A DNA stretch of 64,000 bases from Sipunculus nudus (taxonomy: Eukaryota > Annelida > Sipuncula > Golfingiida > Sipunculidae), in NCBI GenBank assembly GCA_026874595.1, contig JAPPUL010000079.1, forward strand, positions 799,001-863,000, given 5' to 3'. Below the pieces are notes generated by a model that was not told the DNA's origin, did not search any database, and worked only from the letters and a program-made list of their open reading frames with translations. A program made the position numbers and the translations under genes. Below, one piece after another: positions 1 through 7,764 of this stretch (position 1 is the first letter of the stretch; each line of letters opens with the position of its first letter).

Positions 1-875
1 TGCGCTGTCATCTCATCTATGCTACGTCTGTAGTATACATGCATATTTCCCCCAAGCCGAACCCCAGAACGTGCAACATCAAATGCTGTATACCCGCCTC
101 CTATTACTGCAAGCTCCTTCCCTAATCCAAATTTATCTAGCAAATGAGAATACTTCCCTGCCTTAAAATCTTCATCAAAATGTAAACGCTTTAAAAAATC
201 AAGACCCACTACCACTCCCTTAAGTTCATCCCCTGCTACCCCAAGTTTACGCGCCTTGTGTGCTCCTGTTGCAACTATAACTGCTTCATAGTCCTTTACA
301 AACCCTTGTAAAGCCTGCCAATCCACTTTTACATCTGTATGTATATTCACTCCGCAACTCTTTACATACTCTATCTCGTACTCTCGCACTTCCTCAGGAT
401 AACGAAAAAGCGGTATCCCCTCTACCAATATCCCACCTGCATAGCTTTCTCTCTCATATACATCTGCTTCATATCCCTCCCGAGCAAGAAAATATCCACA
501 GGATAATCCCCCAGGACCAGATCCTATAATCGCTACTCGACCCTTTGTCTTTCTCTTTTTACTTTTAGTCCCCAATATATTATTTTTATATCCATAGTCA
601 GATACAAAACGCTCTATCTCTTTTATGTCTACTGCTCCATCATATTTATCACGATTGCATGCCGTCTCACATGGATGATCGCAGAACCTTCCACAGCCCC
701 CGGAAAACGGATTCGTCTCCTTTAATATCTCATATGCCTTCCCGTACTCTTTTAGCTTTACACTATATAAAAATCTAGCTATGTCACTTCTTGCTGGGCA
801 TCCTTCATTCCCCAAGTGATCTACTGAATAACACGGGCTCTTCTTATTCAGGTATATCGGATATATCCTCTTCAT
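1..875 (-). CDS. GltD-like NAD(P)/FAD oxidoreductase with N-terminal Fe-S domain (3' end outside window)
   Basis: The reading frame is open from an ATG at 875-873 to the window edge, about 291 codons, so the C-terminus is missing. A Shine-Dalgarno GGAGAA lies five bases before the ATG. The N-terminal third has the cysteine pattern of the small-subunit glutamate synthase family: a first block HLGNEGCPA, then CGRFCDHPCETAC, which normally binds a [4Fe-4S] cluster. This is followed by a FAD Rossmann motif GSGPGG and a second nucleotide-binding motif IGGGYTAFD near the truncated end, as expected for the NAD(P)H site. The family passes electrons from NAD(P)H to a partner (glutamate synthase large subunit or other reductases). 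No partner gene is visible in the window, so the substrate cannot be assigned. The family is secure, the exact function is not. Confidence 0.85.
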   Translation of the reverse strand, partial: MKRIYPIYLNKKSPCYSVDHLGNEGCPARSDIARFLYSVKLKEYGKAYEILKETNPFSGGCGRFCDHPCETACNRDKYDGAVDIKEIERFVSDYGYKNNILGTKSKKRKTKGRVAIIGSGPGGLSCGYFLAREGYEADVYERESYAGGILVEGIPLFRYPEEVREYEIEYVKSCGVNIHTDVKVDWQALQGFVKDYEAVIVATGAHKARKLGVAGDELKGVVVGLDFLKRLHFDEDFKAGKYSHLLDKFGLGKELAVIGGGYTAFDVARSGVRLGGNMHVYYRRSIDEMTA

Positions 876-1354
876 TTTATTCTCCGCTTTAATAAAGCTC
901 TTATTATACTTTAACTATATTATAAGCTATATCTTTCATTTGTATTTTCCCCACCTCTATCATAAACTCTATCATAAACCCTATAAGACCATTACAATCT
1001 ATACTTTAGAGCTTACACTAAAACTTATTCCATCTTTACTAGTTTGGATTCTTTCTAACCAAGAAACATTATCAAAGCGGGTTACAACTCTTTGTTGTGC
1101 GTATTTATTAGGTTTCTAAAGCTTTATCCTACATACAAGACCACCAGCCTCTACTCTTATAAAGCCTCTCTTATAAAGCCTCTTACTGAAAACATTATTA
1201 ACCTAAAATTTATATTTAAAAGGCATGCCTTTCCTATTTCATGCCTCTCCTTTGTAATCCAACAAAACCTCTTTAGCCTCTTTTCTAACACTCACAACAC
1301 TCACTAACACTCTACACCTCCATACTCCCATATCTCCCTTCTATTTATTCCTCT
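876..1354. other. Intergenic stretch with small tandem duplications, no gene seen
   Basis: This 479-base gap holds no convincing gene. I looked for the tRNA-Trp, secE and nusG that often accompany rpmG and found none. It contains small direct duplications (an aggctttataagag-type unit twice near 1140-1190 and a gtttatgataga-type unit twice near 955-985 on the minus strand) and a perfect palindrome AAAGGCATGCCTTT at 1219-1232. A 71-codon plus-strand ORF here has no recognisable features and is treated as chance. Confidence 0.5.
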
Positions 1355-1543
1355 TTACTTTATCTCTTTAAAAACTGTATGTCGCCTTTCAAACCTACAG
1401 TATTTCTTTAATTCTAACTTCGGTGTCGTGTTCTTCTTATTTTTAACCGTCGAATACCTATACACATTACGGCTCCCTTTTTCCCTGCATTCCGTACATT
1501 CTAAGGTCACTATAACCCGACTTTCTCCTTTCTTCTTTGCCAT
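1355..1543 (-). CDS. rpmG: 50S ribosomal protein L33
   Basis: A 62-residue basic protein matching bacterial L33: the opening [19 protein letters not shown], the central KNKKNT...LELKKYC block and the ending [10 protein letters not shown] are diagnostic of this large-subunit ribosomal protein. The first zinc-type pair CxxC is present, but of the second pair only one cysteine remains (YCRFERRH), so this is a mixed or degenerate zinc-ribbon form and probably binds zinc poorly or not at all. The ATG at 1543-1541 follows an AAAGGCGAG-like region. A repeat-built short ORF ends 24 bases upstream, which may affect its translation. Confidence 0.93.
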   Translation of the reverse strand: MAKKKGESRVIVTLECTECREKGSRNVYRYSTVKNKKNTTPKLELKKYCRFERRHTVFKEIK

Positions 1544-1567
1544 CTTTTTAGTTTCTCGCCTTTTTCC

Positions 1568-1726
1568 TCATAGTCTTTTTCTTTTCTTTATCTTCATATC
1601 TTCATTAACTCCCCCCGTCATTAAACTCCCCTTCATTAAACTCCCCTTCATTAAACTCCCCGTCATTAAACTCCCCGTCATTAAACTCCCCTTCATTAAA
1701 CTCCCCTTCATTAAACTCCCCTTCAT
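1568..1726 (-). CDS. Putative 52-residue leader ORF made largely of a pentapeptide repeat
   Basis: On the minus strand, an ATG at 1726-1724 opens a frame that runs through a 15-base tandem repeat and stops (TGA) at 1570-1568, 24 bases before rpmG. Each repeat reads ATG-A(A/C)G-GGG-AGT-TTA, giving M(K/T)GSL repeated seven times, then a basic tail ending MKIKKRKRL. Because every unit carries both a GGGGAG Shine-Dalgarno-like sequence and an ATG four bases later, ribosomes could start at any of about eight positions in the same frame. I know of no protein family like this. It may be a translated leader of rpmG or a non-coding repeat that happens to be open. Confidence 0.3.
   Translation of the reverse strand: MKGSLMKGSLMKGSLMTGSLMTGSLMKGSLMKGSLMTGGVNEDMKIKKRKRL
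1612..1726. repeat. 15-bp tandem repeat, about 7 copies (minisatellite)
   Basis: On the plus strand the unit is cattaaactcccc(t/g)t, repeated with exact 15-base spacing from about 1612 to 1726. The only variable position is T or G before the final TC. On the minus strand the unit contains GGGGAGTTTAATG, that is a ribosome-binding-like sequence plus start codon. The unit length is a multiple of three, so copy-number change keeps any reading frame. Confidence 0.9.
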
Positions 1727-1850
1727 TCCTTAAGCCCAATTAAGTATAACTTTTTTATGCCTTGCTGTCAACATATCTTTTTTTTTATACTAAACTCATC
1801 AGCTTTAATATAAAGATTTAGTAGCAACAGATTCTGCTCATATTCATACT

Positions 1851-2705
1851 CTAATCAGGATCACTAAATAGCGGACTCTCCGGATAATGACTGCGATATA
1901 TCTTCTTATATATATCCAAATTCGACATTATGCGTACACGCAGATCCTTTGTCTTATAGTCAATATCCCCATACGCCTTCCCCGAATACATGTCTACTAT
2001 CAATGTCGAACTATTTTGTCTTACAAATAATTTGCCCTCCCGATTCATTACCGTTGTAAAGGCTTTCTCATCAACCCCCCCATCTACATGCACCTCTTTA
2101 TCATCTCCTGCTACATCACCTGCATTATTACCTTCCCACTCCTTTCCCCTAACACTCCCCTCAGCCCCTTTCTCGCCTACGCTCCCCGATATAACGCTAT
2201 CTACTATATTCCCTACCGTTTCCTTATCTGCTCTATTCAAAAGTAATGATGCGTTATATACCTCATAACCTACGTACAACATGAATATAAACGATATAAA
2301 TCCCAAACTATACGCTATCTTCTCAAACAATACTCCATCAACTATACGATCATCTATATATTCCTTAATCCTTACTACATAGCCTCTACGCCTCCTCCTC
2401 TCTCGCCTCTTCTCATTCTTCTTCTCATCCTGCTCACCCTCACAAAACCCATAAGCAAAACTATCACAAGTATTTCCATATTCCCCTAAACGCATCATTA
2501 AACTTTTATCAAAATCACACGATAGCTCCAAAACCTCTTCTTTGCCCACCCCCTTTACTAGAGACTTAAGCTCCTTAAGCTCTTCATACTCAGCCTGCCA
2601 CCTTGCGTCTTTCCTAAGCTTAGATATTACATACGCTCTTTTCTTTGCACTAAGCTCTCTATCTAATGCCGCACTTAGTAACTTCCTCATCTTATTGTCT
2701 GTCAT
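1851..2705 (-). CDS. Membrane anti-sigma-like protein downstream of ECF sigma factor
   Basis: A 284-residue protein. Residues 1-52 (LLSAALDRELSAKKRAYVIS and following) resemble the N-terminal sigma-binding helices of ECF anti-sigma factors, with the typical D-x-E-L then a string of charged helices. The HxxxCxxC zinc motif of the ZAS group is absent. A very basic stretch (about 96-108, mostly Arg/Lys/Glu) precedes one hydrophobic segment at about 129-149, which should cross the membrane. The remainder (about 155-284) is a Gly/Glu-rich linker followed by a small extracytoplasmic region. It lies on the same strand after the ECF sigma gene, the usual order for a sigma/anti-sigma pair, although a 366-base gap separates them. 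Function is inferred from layout and architecture. Confidence 0.6.
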   Translation of the reverse strand: MTDNKMRKLLSAALDRELSAKKRAYVISKLRKDARWQAEYEELKELKSLVKGVGKEEVLELSCDFDKSLMMRLGEYGNTCDSFAYGFCEGEQDEKKNEKRRERRRRRGYVVRIKEYIDDRIVDGVLFEKIAYSLGFISFIFMLYVGYEVYNASLLLNRADKETVGNIVDSVISGSVGEKGAEGSVRGKEWEGNNAGDVAGDDKEVHVDGGVDEKAFTTVMNREGKLFVRQNSSTLIVDMYSGKAYGDIDYKTKDLRVRIMSNLDIYKKIYRSHYPESPLFSDPD

Positions 2706-3071
2706 TGCCTAACTCCTAAGTCTTGCTATTTCTATACCTTATATCATCCCAACTAAAGACCTATTCCCAAATACCCTCTTCACCATTCTTTTACAGATAT
2801 TAAATAACTTTATCACTAACTTTATCACTTGCCACCCTATATTTAGTTTAACTGATAATAGCTTATATTAATAGCTTATATTAATAGCTTATATAGAATA
2901 TATGCGACTCTTTCTTTTTCTATCTAAAGATTTATTCAAAAACACTCTTTTTATTCAAAAACACTCTTTTTATTCAAAAACACTCTTTCTTATTTAAAAA
3001 CACTCTTTTCCTTAAAAACACTCAAAACACTCAGGTTTTATCCCTTTTTATGCTTTTATTTTATCCTTTTA
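2706..3071. repeat. Gap between sigma and anti-sigma genes with two tandem repeats
   Basis: The gap holds a 13-bp repeat (aatagcttatatt, three copies, about 2856-2894) and a 19-bp repeat (tttattcaaaaacactctt, three perfect copies at 2931-2949, 2950-2968 and 2969-2987, then a degenerate fourth to about 3007). A motif close to ATATAAAGATTTA (one mismatch) lies at 2922-2934 and matches sites near the two neighbouring minus-strand genes. No ORF is evident. Confidence 0.75.
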
Positions 3072-3653
3072 TCACGCCTTATAAAAATTTGCAAGGCGTC
3101 TTTTTAATCTTAGTCTACCTCGGCTTAGTCTTGATTGTACCGTACCTATCGATATATTAAGTATCTTTGCCGCCTCCTTATAAGATAACTCTTCTATATC
3201 GCATAACAAAATCACATCCCGATACTTCTCAGACAAATTGTTTATCTCCTTACTTACCTTGTTTTCTATCTCTCGTCTTGCATATATATTCTCCGGTGTG
3301 TTTTGCTCCTTAAGCCCTTCATCTTTAAACATACCTTCATCAAAATCATTATGCAAATCCGTTTTACGCCGATTTAAATTCCTTACCTCGTTATATGCCA
3401 AATTTAACGCTATCTTGTATACATATGTTGAGAACTTTGCTTTTATCTGATAACGCGATCGGCTTCTATATATCCTTATGAAGACCTCTTGGGCTATCTC
3501 CTCACTCCTTTCTCGATCTCGAACATATTTATATATATAATTATAAAGTTTTGTCTTATAGCGCCTTATGATCTCATTAAATGCCCCCTCATCTCCATCC
3601 TTAAACAATAGCATCAATGTCTCATCGCTTTCTTCTGCTATGTTATACCCCAA
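3072..3653 (-). CDS. ECF-type RNA polymerase sigma factor
   Basis: A 193-residue sigma-70 family protein of the extracytoplasmic-function (group 4) type. Region 2 spans about residues 10-90 (GAFNEIIRRYKTKLYNYIY, then RSEEIAQEVFIRIY and FSTYVYKIALNLAYNEVR). Region 4 spans about 135-190 (LSEKYRDVILLCDIEELSY, then the helix-turn-helix AAKILNISIGTVQSRLSRGR). Regions 1 and 3 are absent, as usual for ECF factors. The start is a TTG at 3653-3651, with AGAGGT six bases upstream. The next gene downstream on the same strand is an anti-sigma-like membrane protein, so the pair probably senses an envelope signal. The regulon is unknown. Confidence 0.92.
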   Translation of the reverse strand: MGYNIAEESDETLMLLFKDGDEGAFNEIIRRYKTKLYNYIYKYVRDRERSEEIAQEVFIRIYRSRSRYQIKAKFSTYVYKIALNLAYNEVRNLNRRKTDLHNDFDEGMFKDEGLKEQNTPENIYARREIENKVSKEINNLSEKYRDVILLCDIEELSYKEAAKILNISIGTVQSRLSRGRLRLKRRLANFYKA

Positions 3654-4082
3654 TTTTTACCTCTGTTACTTTTTCCTTGTTTTGCCTACGTTTCTCTTCC
3701 TTTCGTAATTTCCTTTCGTAATTTCCTTTCGTAACTTCTAATCCACTTTCTAATCCACGTTCAACTTGGCTTTCCTTTATGCCTTATTACTTTTGTCCTT
3801 CTGACTTAAGCTTCTTACTATCTTAGTATCTCCTTATCGTTTCTATTTCATTTTAGCTTAGGGCCTGCTCTTATCTTATATAAAGATTTAGACACTTATA
3901 TTAACACTAGATTAAGGCATCTTACACACCTTATAAATGCATTTTTTTCAAAAGCCTTAGGTTTTTATTGCCCTTATTCCCCTTATTGAATTTATTTTAT
4001 CTTATTCTATATTATTCTATATTATTCTATATTAATCAATCTTTTTGATTTAACCTTTTGGTTTTGGAACTTTTTAGCGATT
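3654..4082. other. Divergent intergenic region, short repeats, no gene seen
   Basis: This 429-base region separates the ECF sigma gene (leftward) from aroC (rightward). It contains a 12-bp repeat ttcctttcgtaa in three copies (about 3699-3735), a doubled ctaatccac(t/g)tt-type unit next to it, and a 10-bp attattctat repeat in three copies (about 4001-4030) close to aroC. A copy of ATATAAAGATTTAG sits at 3878-3891. No clear consensus promoter could be assigned. Confidence 0.5.
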
Positions 4083-5159
4083 ATGAGTAGCTCATTTGGA
4101 CACTTTTTCAGAATAACTTCGTGGGGAGAGTCTCATGGGAAGGCGGTTGGGGTTACGATTGATGGGTGTATCCCGGGGCTGCCTTTAAACGAAGAGGACA
4201 TTCAACTCGAACTAAATAGGCGTAAACCTGGACAGTCAAGCGTTTCAACAAAACGTAAAGAAGAAGACCTTGTTACTATACTATCCGGTGTTTTCGAAGG
4301 TAAGACTACCGGTGCCCCCATCTCATTAATCGTTTATAACAAAGACCATAAATCTAAATCCTACTATCCCCTAAAAGATGTATACCGTCCGGCGCACGCC
4401 GATTACACTTATCAAATGAAGTACGGCTTTCGTGATTATAGAGGCGGGGGACGCTCTTCTGGACGTGGTACCATTGCTCGGGTTGCGGCTGGTGCTATTG
4501 CCAAAAAGATTCTTAAACTATATGATATTTCGGTGTTTGCTTATGCTAAATCCATCGGGAATATCTGTGTTACAAATGTTGACCTTGACTTTATTGAACA
4601 AAATCCTGTGCGATGTCCTGACCCTGATAAAGCTTATGACATGGAAAAGCTTATACTTAAATATCGTAAAGAACAAAATTCTATTGGCGGGGTTGTTGAA
4701 ATTATTGCTTTGGGAGTGCCTGCGGGTCTTGGTGAGCCTATATTTGACAAGCTTGATGCCGATCTTGCTAAAGCGTTTATGTCTATTGGTTCTGTTAAAG
4801 GAGTTGAGATAGGGGGAGGGTTTGAACTTGCTCGTATGAGCGGCTTGCAAGCTAATGACCCTTTCTATATTAATGAACAAGACAAGGTAAGTACTAAAAG
4901 TAATAACGCTGGTGGTATACTTGGCGGCATATCAAATGGCATGCCCATTATTGCTCGCATTGCCGTAAAACCTACCCCTTCTATCGCACAAACTCAATCT
5001 ACAATCAATAAAGAACACAAAGAAATCAATATTAATATAAAGGGCCGTCATGACCCCTGTATTGTCCCTAGAATTGTGCCCGTTGCCGACAACATGATGG
5101 CTTTAGTCCTTTGTGATCACATGTTAAGGCATAATGCTCTTCGAAGTGTAACATTATGA
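4083..5159 (+). CDS. aroC: Chorismate synthase
   Basis: The 358-residue product matches chorismate synthase, which converts 5-enolpyruvylshikimate-3-phosphate to chorismate using reduced FMN, the last common step of aromatic synthesis. Family signatures are all present: the N-terminal SSFGHFFRITSWGESHG, the RGGGRSSGRGTIARVAAGAI block that shapes the flavin and substrate site, and GGILGGISNGMPI with the following KPTPSI. Length is typical and complete. The ATG at 4083 is chosen because it immediately precedes the conserved start; no strong Shine-Dalgarno is seen. Codon use is more T-ending and less ATA-rich than in the purine genes downstream. Confidence 0.97.
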   Translation: MSSSFGHFFRITSWGESHGKAVGVTIDGCIPGLPLNEEDIQLELNRRKPGQSSVSTKRKEEDLVTILSGVFEGKTTGAPISLIVYNKDHKSKSYYPLKDVYRPAHADYTYQMKYGFRDYRGGGRSSGRGTIARVAAGAIAKKILKLYDISVFAYAKSIGNICVTNVDLDFIEQNPVRCPDPDKAYDMEKLILKYRKEQNSIGGVVEIIALGVPAGLGEPIFDKLDADLAKAFMSIGSVKGVEIGGGFELARMSGLQANDPFYINEQDKVSTKSNNAGGILGGISNGMPIIARIAVKPTPSIAQTQSTINKEHKEININIKGRHDPCIVPRIVPVADNMMALVLCDHMLRHNALRSVTL

Positions 5160-5460
5160 TATGGGCTTTTATGATACATATTATTTGTTAATTTATATGC
5201 TTTGGGTCAATATGATGCGTTTTGTATGTAAAGCTCCCTTATATATCCTAGGCCTAATAGCGCTTCCTTAAAACTTTTCTTAACTTTTTTACAAAATTTT
5301 ACTTTCTAAAATACTAGTTTTTACGTAAATACATATAAAATATGTTGTGCTATCACTATAATATGTGTTCATCTATATAGTTAAATAGAAAGATGGCATG
5401 AACTTTGCATACTATATTTTACAATAACACAATTTGTGATAAAAAAGGGGAAACGATTAT
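5160..5460. other. AT-rich intergenic region upstream of a microprotein gene
   Basis: About 300 bases after aroC with no recognisable gene. A TATAAT hexamer occurs at 5357-5362, but no matching -35 box is at the right distance, so I do not call a promoter. The last 20 bases contain the Shine-Dalgarno of the small ORF that follows. Confidence 0.4.
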
Positions 5461-5541
5461 ATGATAATGACAGTATTGCGATGGGTGGTGGTAGTGGCGA
5501 TAATAGTGCTTGCGTGGTATTTCTTACGCGGGTATCTATAA
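5461..5541 (+). CDS. Putative 26-residue hydrophobic membrane microprotein
   Basis: An ATG at 5461 follows AAGGGGAAACGATTAT, a clear purine-rich Shine-Dalgarno at about eight bases. It opens 26 codons ending in TAA at 5539-5541. The peptide is almost entirely one membrane span: MIMTVLRWVVVVAIIVLAWY, then FLRGYL, with arginines near both ends. It lies 54 bases upstream of the sigma gene at 5596 and could share its transcript. Single-span microproteins of this size are common but poorly conserved. No family is recognised, so this rests on the ribosome-binding site and hydrophobic pattern only. Confidence 0.45.
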   Translation: MIMTVLRWVVVVAIIVLAWYFLRGYL

Positions 5542-5595
5542 GTTATAAAATACTTTCCTTATAGGATATAGAATACTTTAAGAACAAAAGGATTT

Positions 5596-6495
5596 ATGAT
5601 GACAAAAACAAACAAAAAACAAAATACGAAATATAATATCAGGAACGACAACTCAAACGACAATAACTTGCTTAAGGCTTACATAAACGAAATCGACAAA
5701 ATCAATATCCTCACTAAAGAAGAGGAAGATCGTTTGGCTGCGGCTATGGATGCAGGCGACATGGAGGCCCGAAACAAATTAGTTAACTCTAATCTCCGAT
5801 TTGTCGTAAGCATTGCAAAACAATATATGAATAAAGGAGTTCCTTTCCTTGACCTAATAAACGAAGGTAATACCGGGCTTATTCTTGCTTGTGATAAGTT
5901 TAATTACAAAAGAGGATATAGATTTATATCATATGCTATTTGGTGGATACGCCAATACATCGCAAAGGCTTTTGCTGAACAGGTTGGCATTATACGTCTG
6001 CCTATGAATCGGGCTTTGCAACACTTTAAAATTAAGTCTATTATAAATGCAAGCGAAAATGCTTCAACTACGGTTTCTAATTCTGAGATAGCGGCTAAGC
6101 TTGATATGAAGGAGTCTGAGGTTGATACCATAATTCGTGCAACCAAAAAGTACGTCTCTATGGATGCCCCTATAAATAATGACAAAAATGACCAGAAGAC
6201 TATATATTTAGAAGATGTTTTGCTTGACACAAAGACAAAGCAACCTGAAGAGGAGATGCTTGAAGGACAACTTAAGGATGTTATAAATAGCACATTAAAG
6301 ACATTGTCTGAGAAGGAAAGAGCTATTATTCATTATAGATTTGGGCTTGATGGTATTGAAGCTCTTTCTTTAAGCGAGATAGGTCGTAAGTTTAATGTTA
6401 CTAAAGAGCGCATAAGACAAATAGAAAAACGAGCTATTAAAAAACTTAAAGAACCGTTTCACAACAAAAAGCTTAAAGAATTTATTGCAGCGTAA
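5596..6495 (+). CDS. Short principal-type sigma-70 factor
   Basis: A 299-residue sigma-70 protein with regions 1.2 (LLKAYINEIDKINILTKEEE), 2 (LRFVVSIAKQYMNKGVPFLD, then FISYAIWWIRQYI), 3 and 4 (LSLSEIGRKFNVTKERIRQI). It lacks region 1.1 and the long non-conserved insert of classical RpoD. Such 290-300-residue factors serve as the primary sigma in Bacteroidetes and as group 2 factors elsewhere. Its region 2 promoter-melting segment is closer to the textbook primary-sigma sequence than that of the larger factor encoded after dnaG (28333). Which of the two is the housekeeping factor cannot be settled from the sequence. The start ATG is at 5596, with a second ATG directly after it. Confidence 0.9.
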   Translation: MMTKTNKKQNTKYNIRNDNSNDNNLLKAYINEIDKINILTKEEEDRLAAAMDAGDMEARNKLVNSNLRFVVSIAKQYMNKGVPFLDLINEGNTGLILACDKFNYKRGYRFISYAIWWIRQYIAKAFAEQVGIIRLPMNRALQHFKIKSIINASENASTTVSNSEIAAKLDMKESEVDTIIRATKKYVSMDAPINNDKNDQKTIYLEDVLLDTKTKQPEEEMLEGQLKDVINSTLKTLSEKERAIIHYRFGLDGIEALSLSEIGRKFNVTKERIRQIEKRAIKKLKEPFHNKKLKEFIAA

Positions 6496-6546
6496 TATCT
6501 TAAAGTAGCATAAATTACTCTTAATAAAAAGAATTTGTAAAGTAAC

Positions 6547-6574
6547 TTGCTATAAAAGTGCTCTAACGTATATT
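6547..6574 (+). promoter_or_regulatory. Candidate sigma-70 promoter for the pur genes
   Basis: TTGCTA at 6547-6552 and TATATT at 6569-6574 are separated by 16 bases, about 130 bases before purC. It matches four and five of six consensus positions, which is moderate in DNA this AT-rich. No purine riboswitch consensus was recognised between it and purC. Confidence 0.3.
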
Positions 6575-6703
6575 TATATTTATGATATATATCTCATAGT
6601 TAACTCCCTACCATGAATTGGTTAATATAAGTAATATGATTAATATTGATATATATATCTAAAGTAGAATAAAATATAAACTTAATTGTTATGGATAAAA
6701 AAA

Positions 6704-7435
6704 ATGTATGAAAAAGAAGAGCTTATTAAAAAGCAGGTATTATATGAAGGCAAAGCCAAGAAGTTATTTAAGACTTTTGAAGATGACAAAATAATAATAC
6801 ACTTCAAAGACAGCGCAACTGCCTTCAACAACCAAAAGAAAGCAACTTTAGATAAAAAAGGGATAATAAACAACAAAATCTCAAACCTCCTTCTTTCCTA
6901 CCTTGAAGAGCAAAGCATTAAAACTCATTATATAAAGACATTAAACGAACGTGAGATACTAGCAAAACATGTAAAACTAATTCCACTTGAAGTTGTTGCA
7001 AGAAACGTGGTTGCGGGGAGTCTTGCAAAACGAACAGGCCTTAAAGAGGGTTTTTTGGTTGAGCCTGCGATTGTCGAGTTTTACTATAAAGATGATGAGC
7101 TTGGAGATCCTCTTATAACCGAGGAGCACATGAGACTTTTAAATATATGCAGCACTAAAACAAAGGAGATCCTAAAGGAAAAAGGGCTTAAGATAAACTC
7201 ATACCTAAGCCAGTTATTTTCTAATATAGGACTTATACTAGTTGACATAAAGTTTGAGTTTGGTTATTATGAAGATGAAATAATTCTTTGTGATGAGTTA
7301 TCACCTGATAGTTGCCGGTTATGGGATAAAGAGACAAAGACGATATTTGATAAAGATAGGTTTAGAAAGGATATGGATGATGTTTTGGGAGGATACCGAG
7401 AGGTATTAAATCGTCTTACGAAGGCACTTGGCTAA
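6704..7435 (+). CDS. purC: Phosphoribosylaminoimidazole-succinocarboxamide synthase (SAICAR synthetase)
   Basis: PurC joins CAIR and aspartate with ATP to make SAICAR in purine synthesis. Visible family signatures: the opening LYEGKAKKLF, then FKDSATAFN, LIPLEVVARNVVAGSLAKR, and LVDIKFEFG followed by DELSPDSCRLW. Length from the chosen ATG at 6704 is 243 residues, typical for the bacterial enzyme. The frame is open a few codons further to a TTG at 6686, but nothing supports starting there. No strong Shine-Dalgarno is seen for either start. It is first in the purC-purS-purQ-purL-purF run; the 56-base gap to purS suggests one transcript. Confidence 0.97.
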   Translation: MYEKEELIKKQVLYEGKAKKLFKTFEDDKIIIHFKDSATAFNNQKKATLDKKGIINNKISNLLLSYLEEQSIKTHYIKTLNEREILAKHVKLIPLEVVARNVVAGSLAKRTGLKEGFLVEPAIVEFYYKDDELGDPLITEEHMRLLNICSTKTKEILKEKGLKINSYLSQLFSNIGLILVDIKFEFGYYEDEIILCDELSPDSCRLWDKETKTIFDKDRFRKDMDDVLGGYREVLNRLTKALG

Positions 7436-7491
7436 GCTAAATTCAAGTGTAATTTATAATAAGTATAATTTATAAGTGGACTGCTGAAAAA

Positions 7492-7764
7492 ATGTATAGA
7501 GCGAATGTGTATGTGACGCTACATGAGGAGATACTAGACCCTGAGGGCAAGGCGATTCTTAAAGCTATAGAATATCTTGATTTAAAGGATGTAATTAAAG
7601 CCCGCGTTGGAAAATACATAAACTTAGATATAGACGTAAAAGATGAGAAAGAGGCAAGAAAAAGAGCAGATGAGATATGTAAACGTCTTTTACACAATCC
7701 CGTAATAGAAAACTACCGATACGAAGTATCCAAATACGAAACAGAAGAAAGGCCAAGTGCATGA
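7492..7764 (+). CDS. purS: Phosphoribosylformylglycinamidine synthase subunit PurS
   Basis: A 90-residue protein with the PurS pattern: MYRANVYVTLHEEILDPEGK, the KVGKYI-like RVGKYINLDID and the CKRLLHNPVIENYRYEV ending. PurS is the small subunit that bridges PurQ and the small form of PurL in FGAM synthase. Its stop overlaps the purQ start (ATGA-type overlap at 7761-7764), so translation of the two is coupled, matching their function as subunits of one complex. Confidence 0.96.
   Translation: MYRANVYVTLHEEILDPEGKAILKAIEYLDLKDVIKARVGKYINLDIDVKDEKEARKRADEICKRLLHNPVIENYRYEVSKYETEERPSA

Noticed and set aside
1219-1232. Palindrome AAAGGCATGCCTTT as a terminator
   Set aside because: No loop and no T run on either strand; more likely chance or a protein site.
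876-1354. tRNA-Trp, secE or nusG beside rpmG
   Set aside because: No cloverleaf and no small membrane ORF could be found on the rpmG strand, so the usual neighbourhood is absent.
1612-1726. CRISPR-like regular repeat
   Set aside because: Units are 15 bp head to tail with no spacers and no cas genes nearby; it is a plain tandem repeat.
1428-1733. 101-codon plus-strand ORF through the rpmG region
   Set aside because: Its repetitive IKLPF part is the antisense reading of the 15-bp repeat and the rest is antisense to rpmG.
6496-6703. Purine riboswitch ahead of purC
   Set aside because: The conserved core sequences and pairing elements could not be found.
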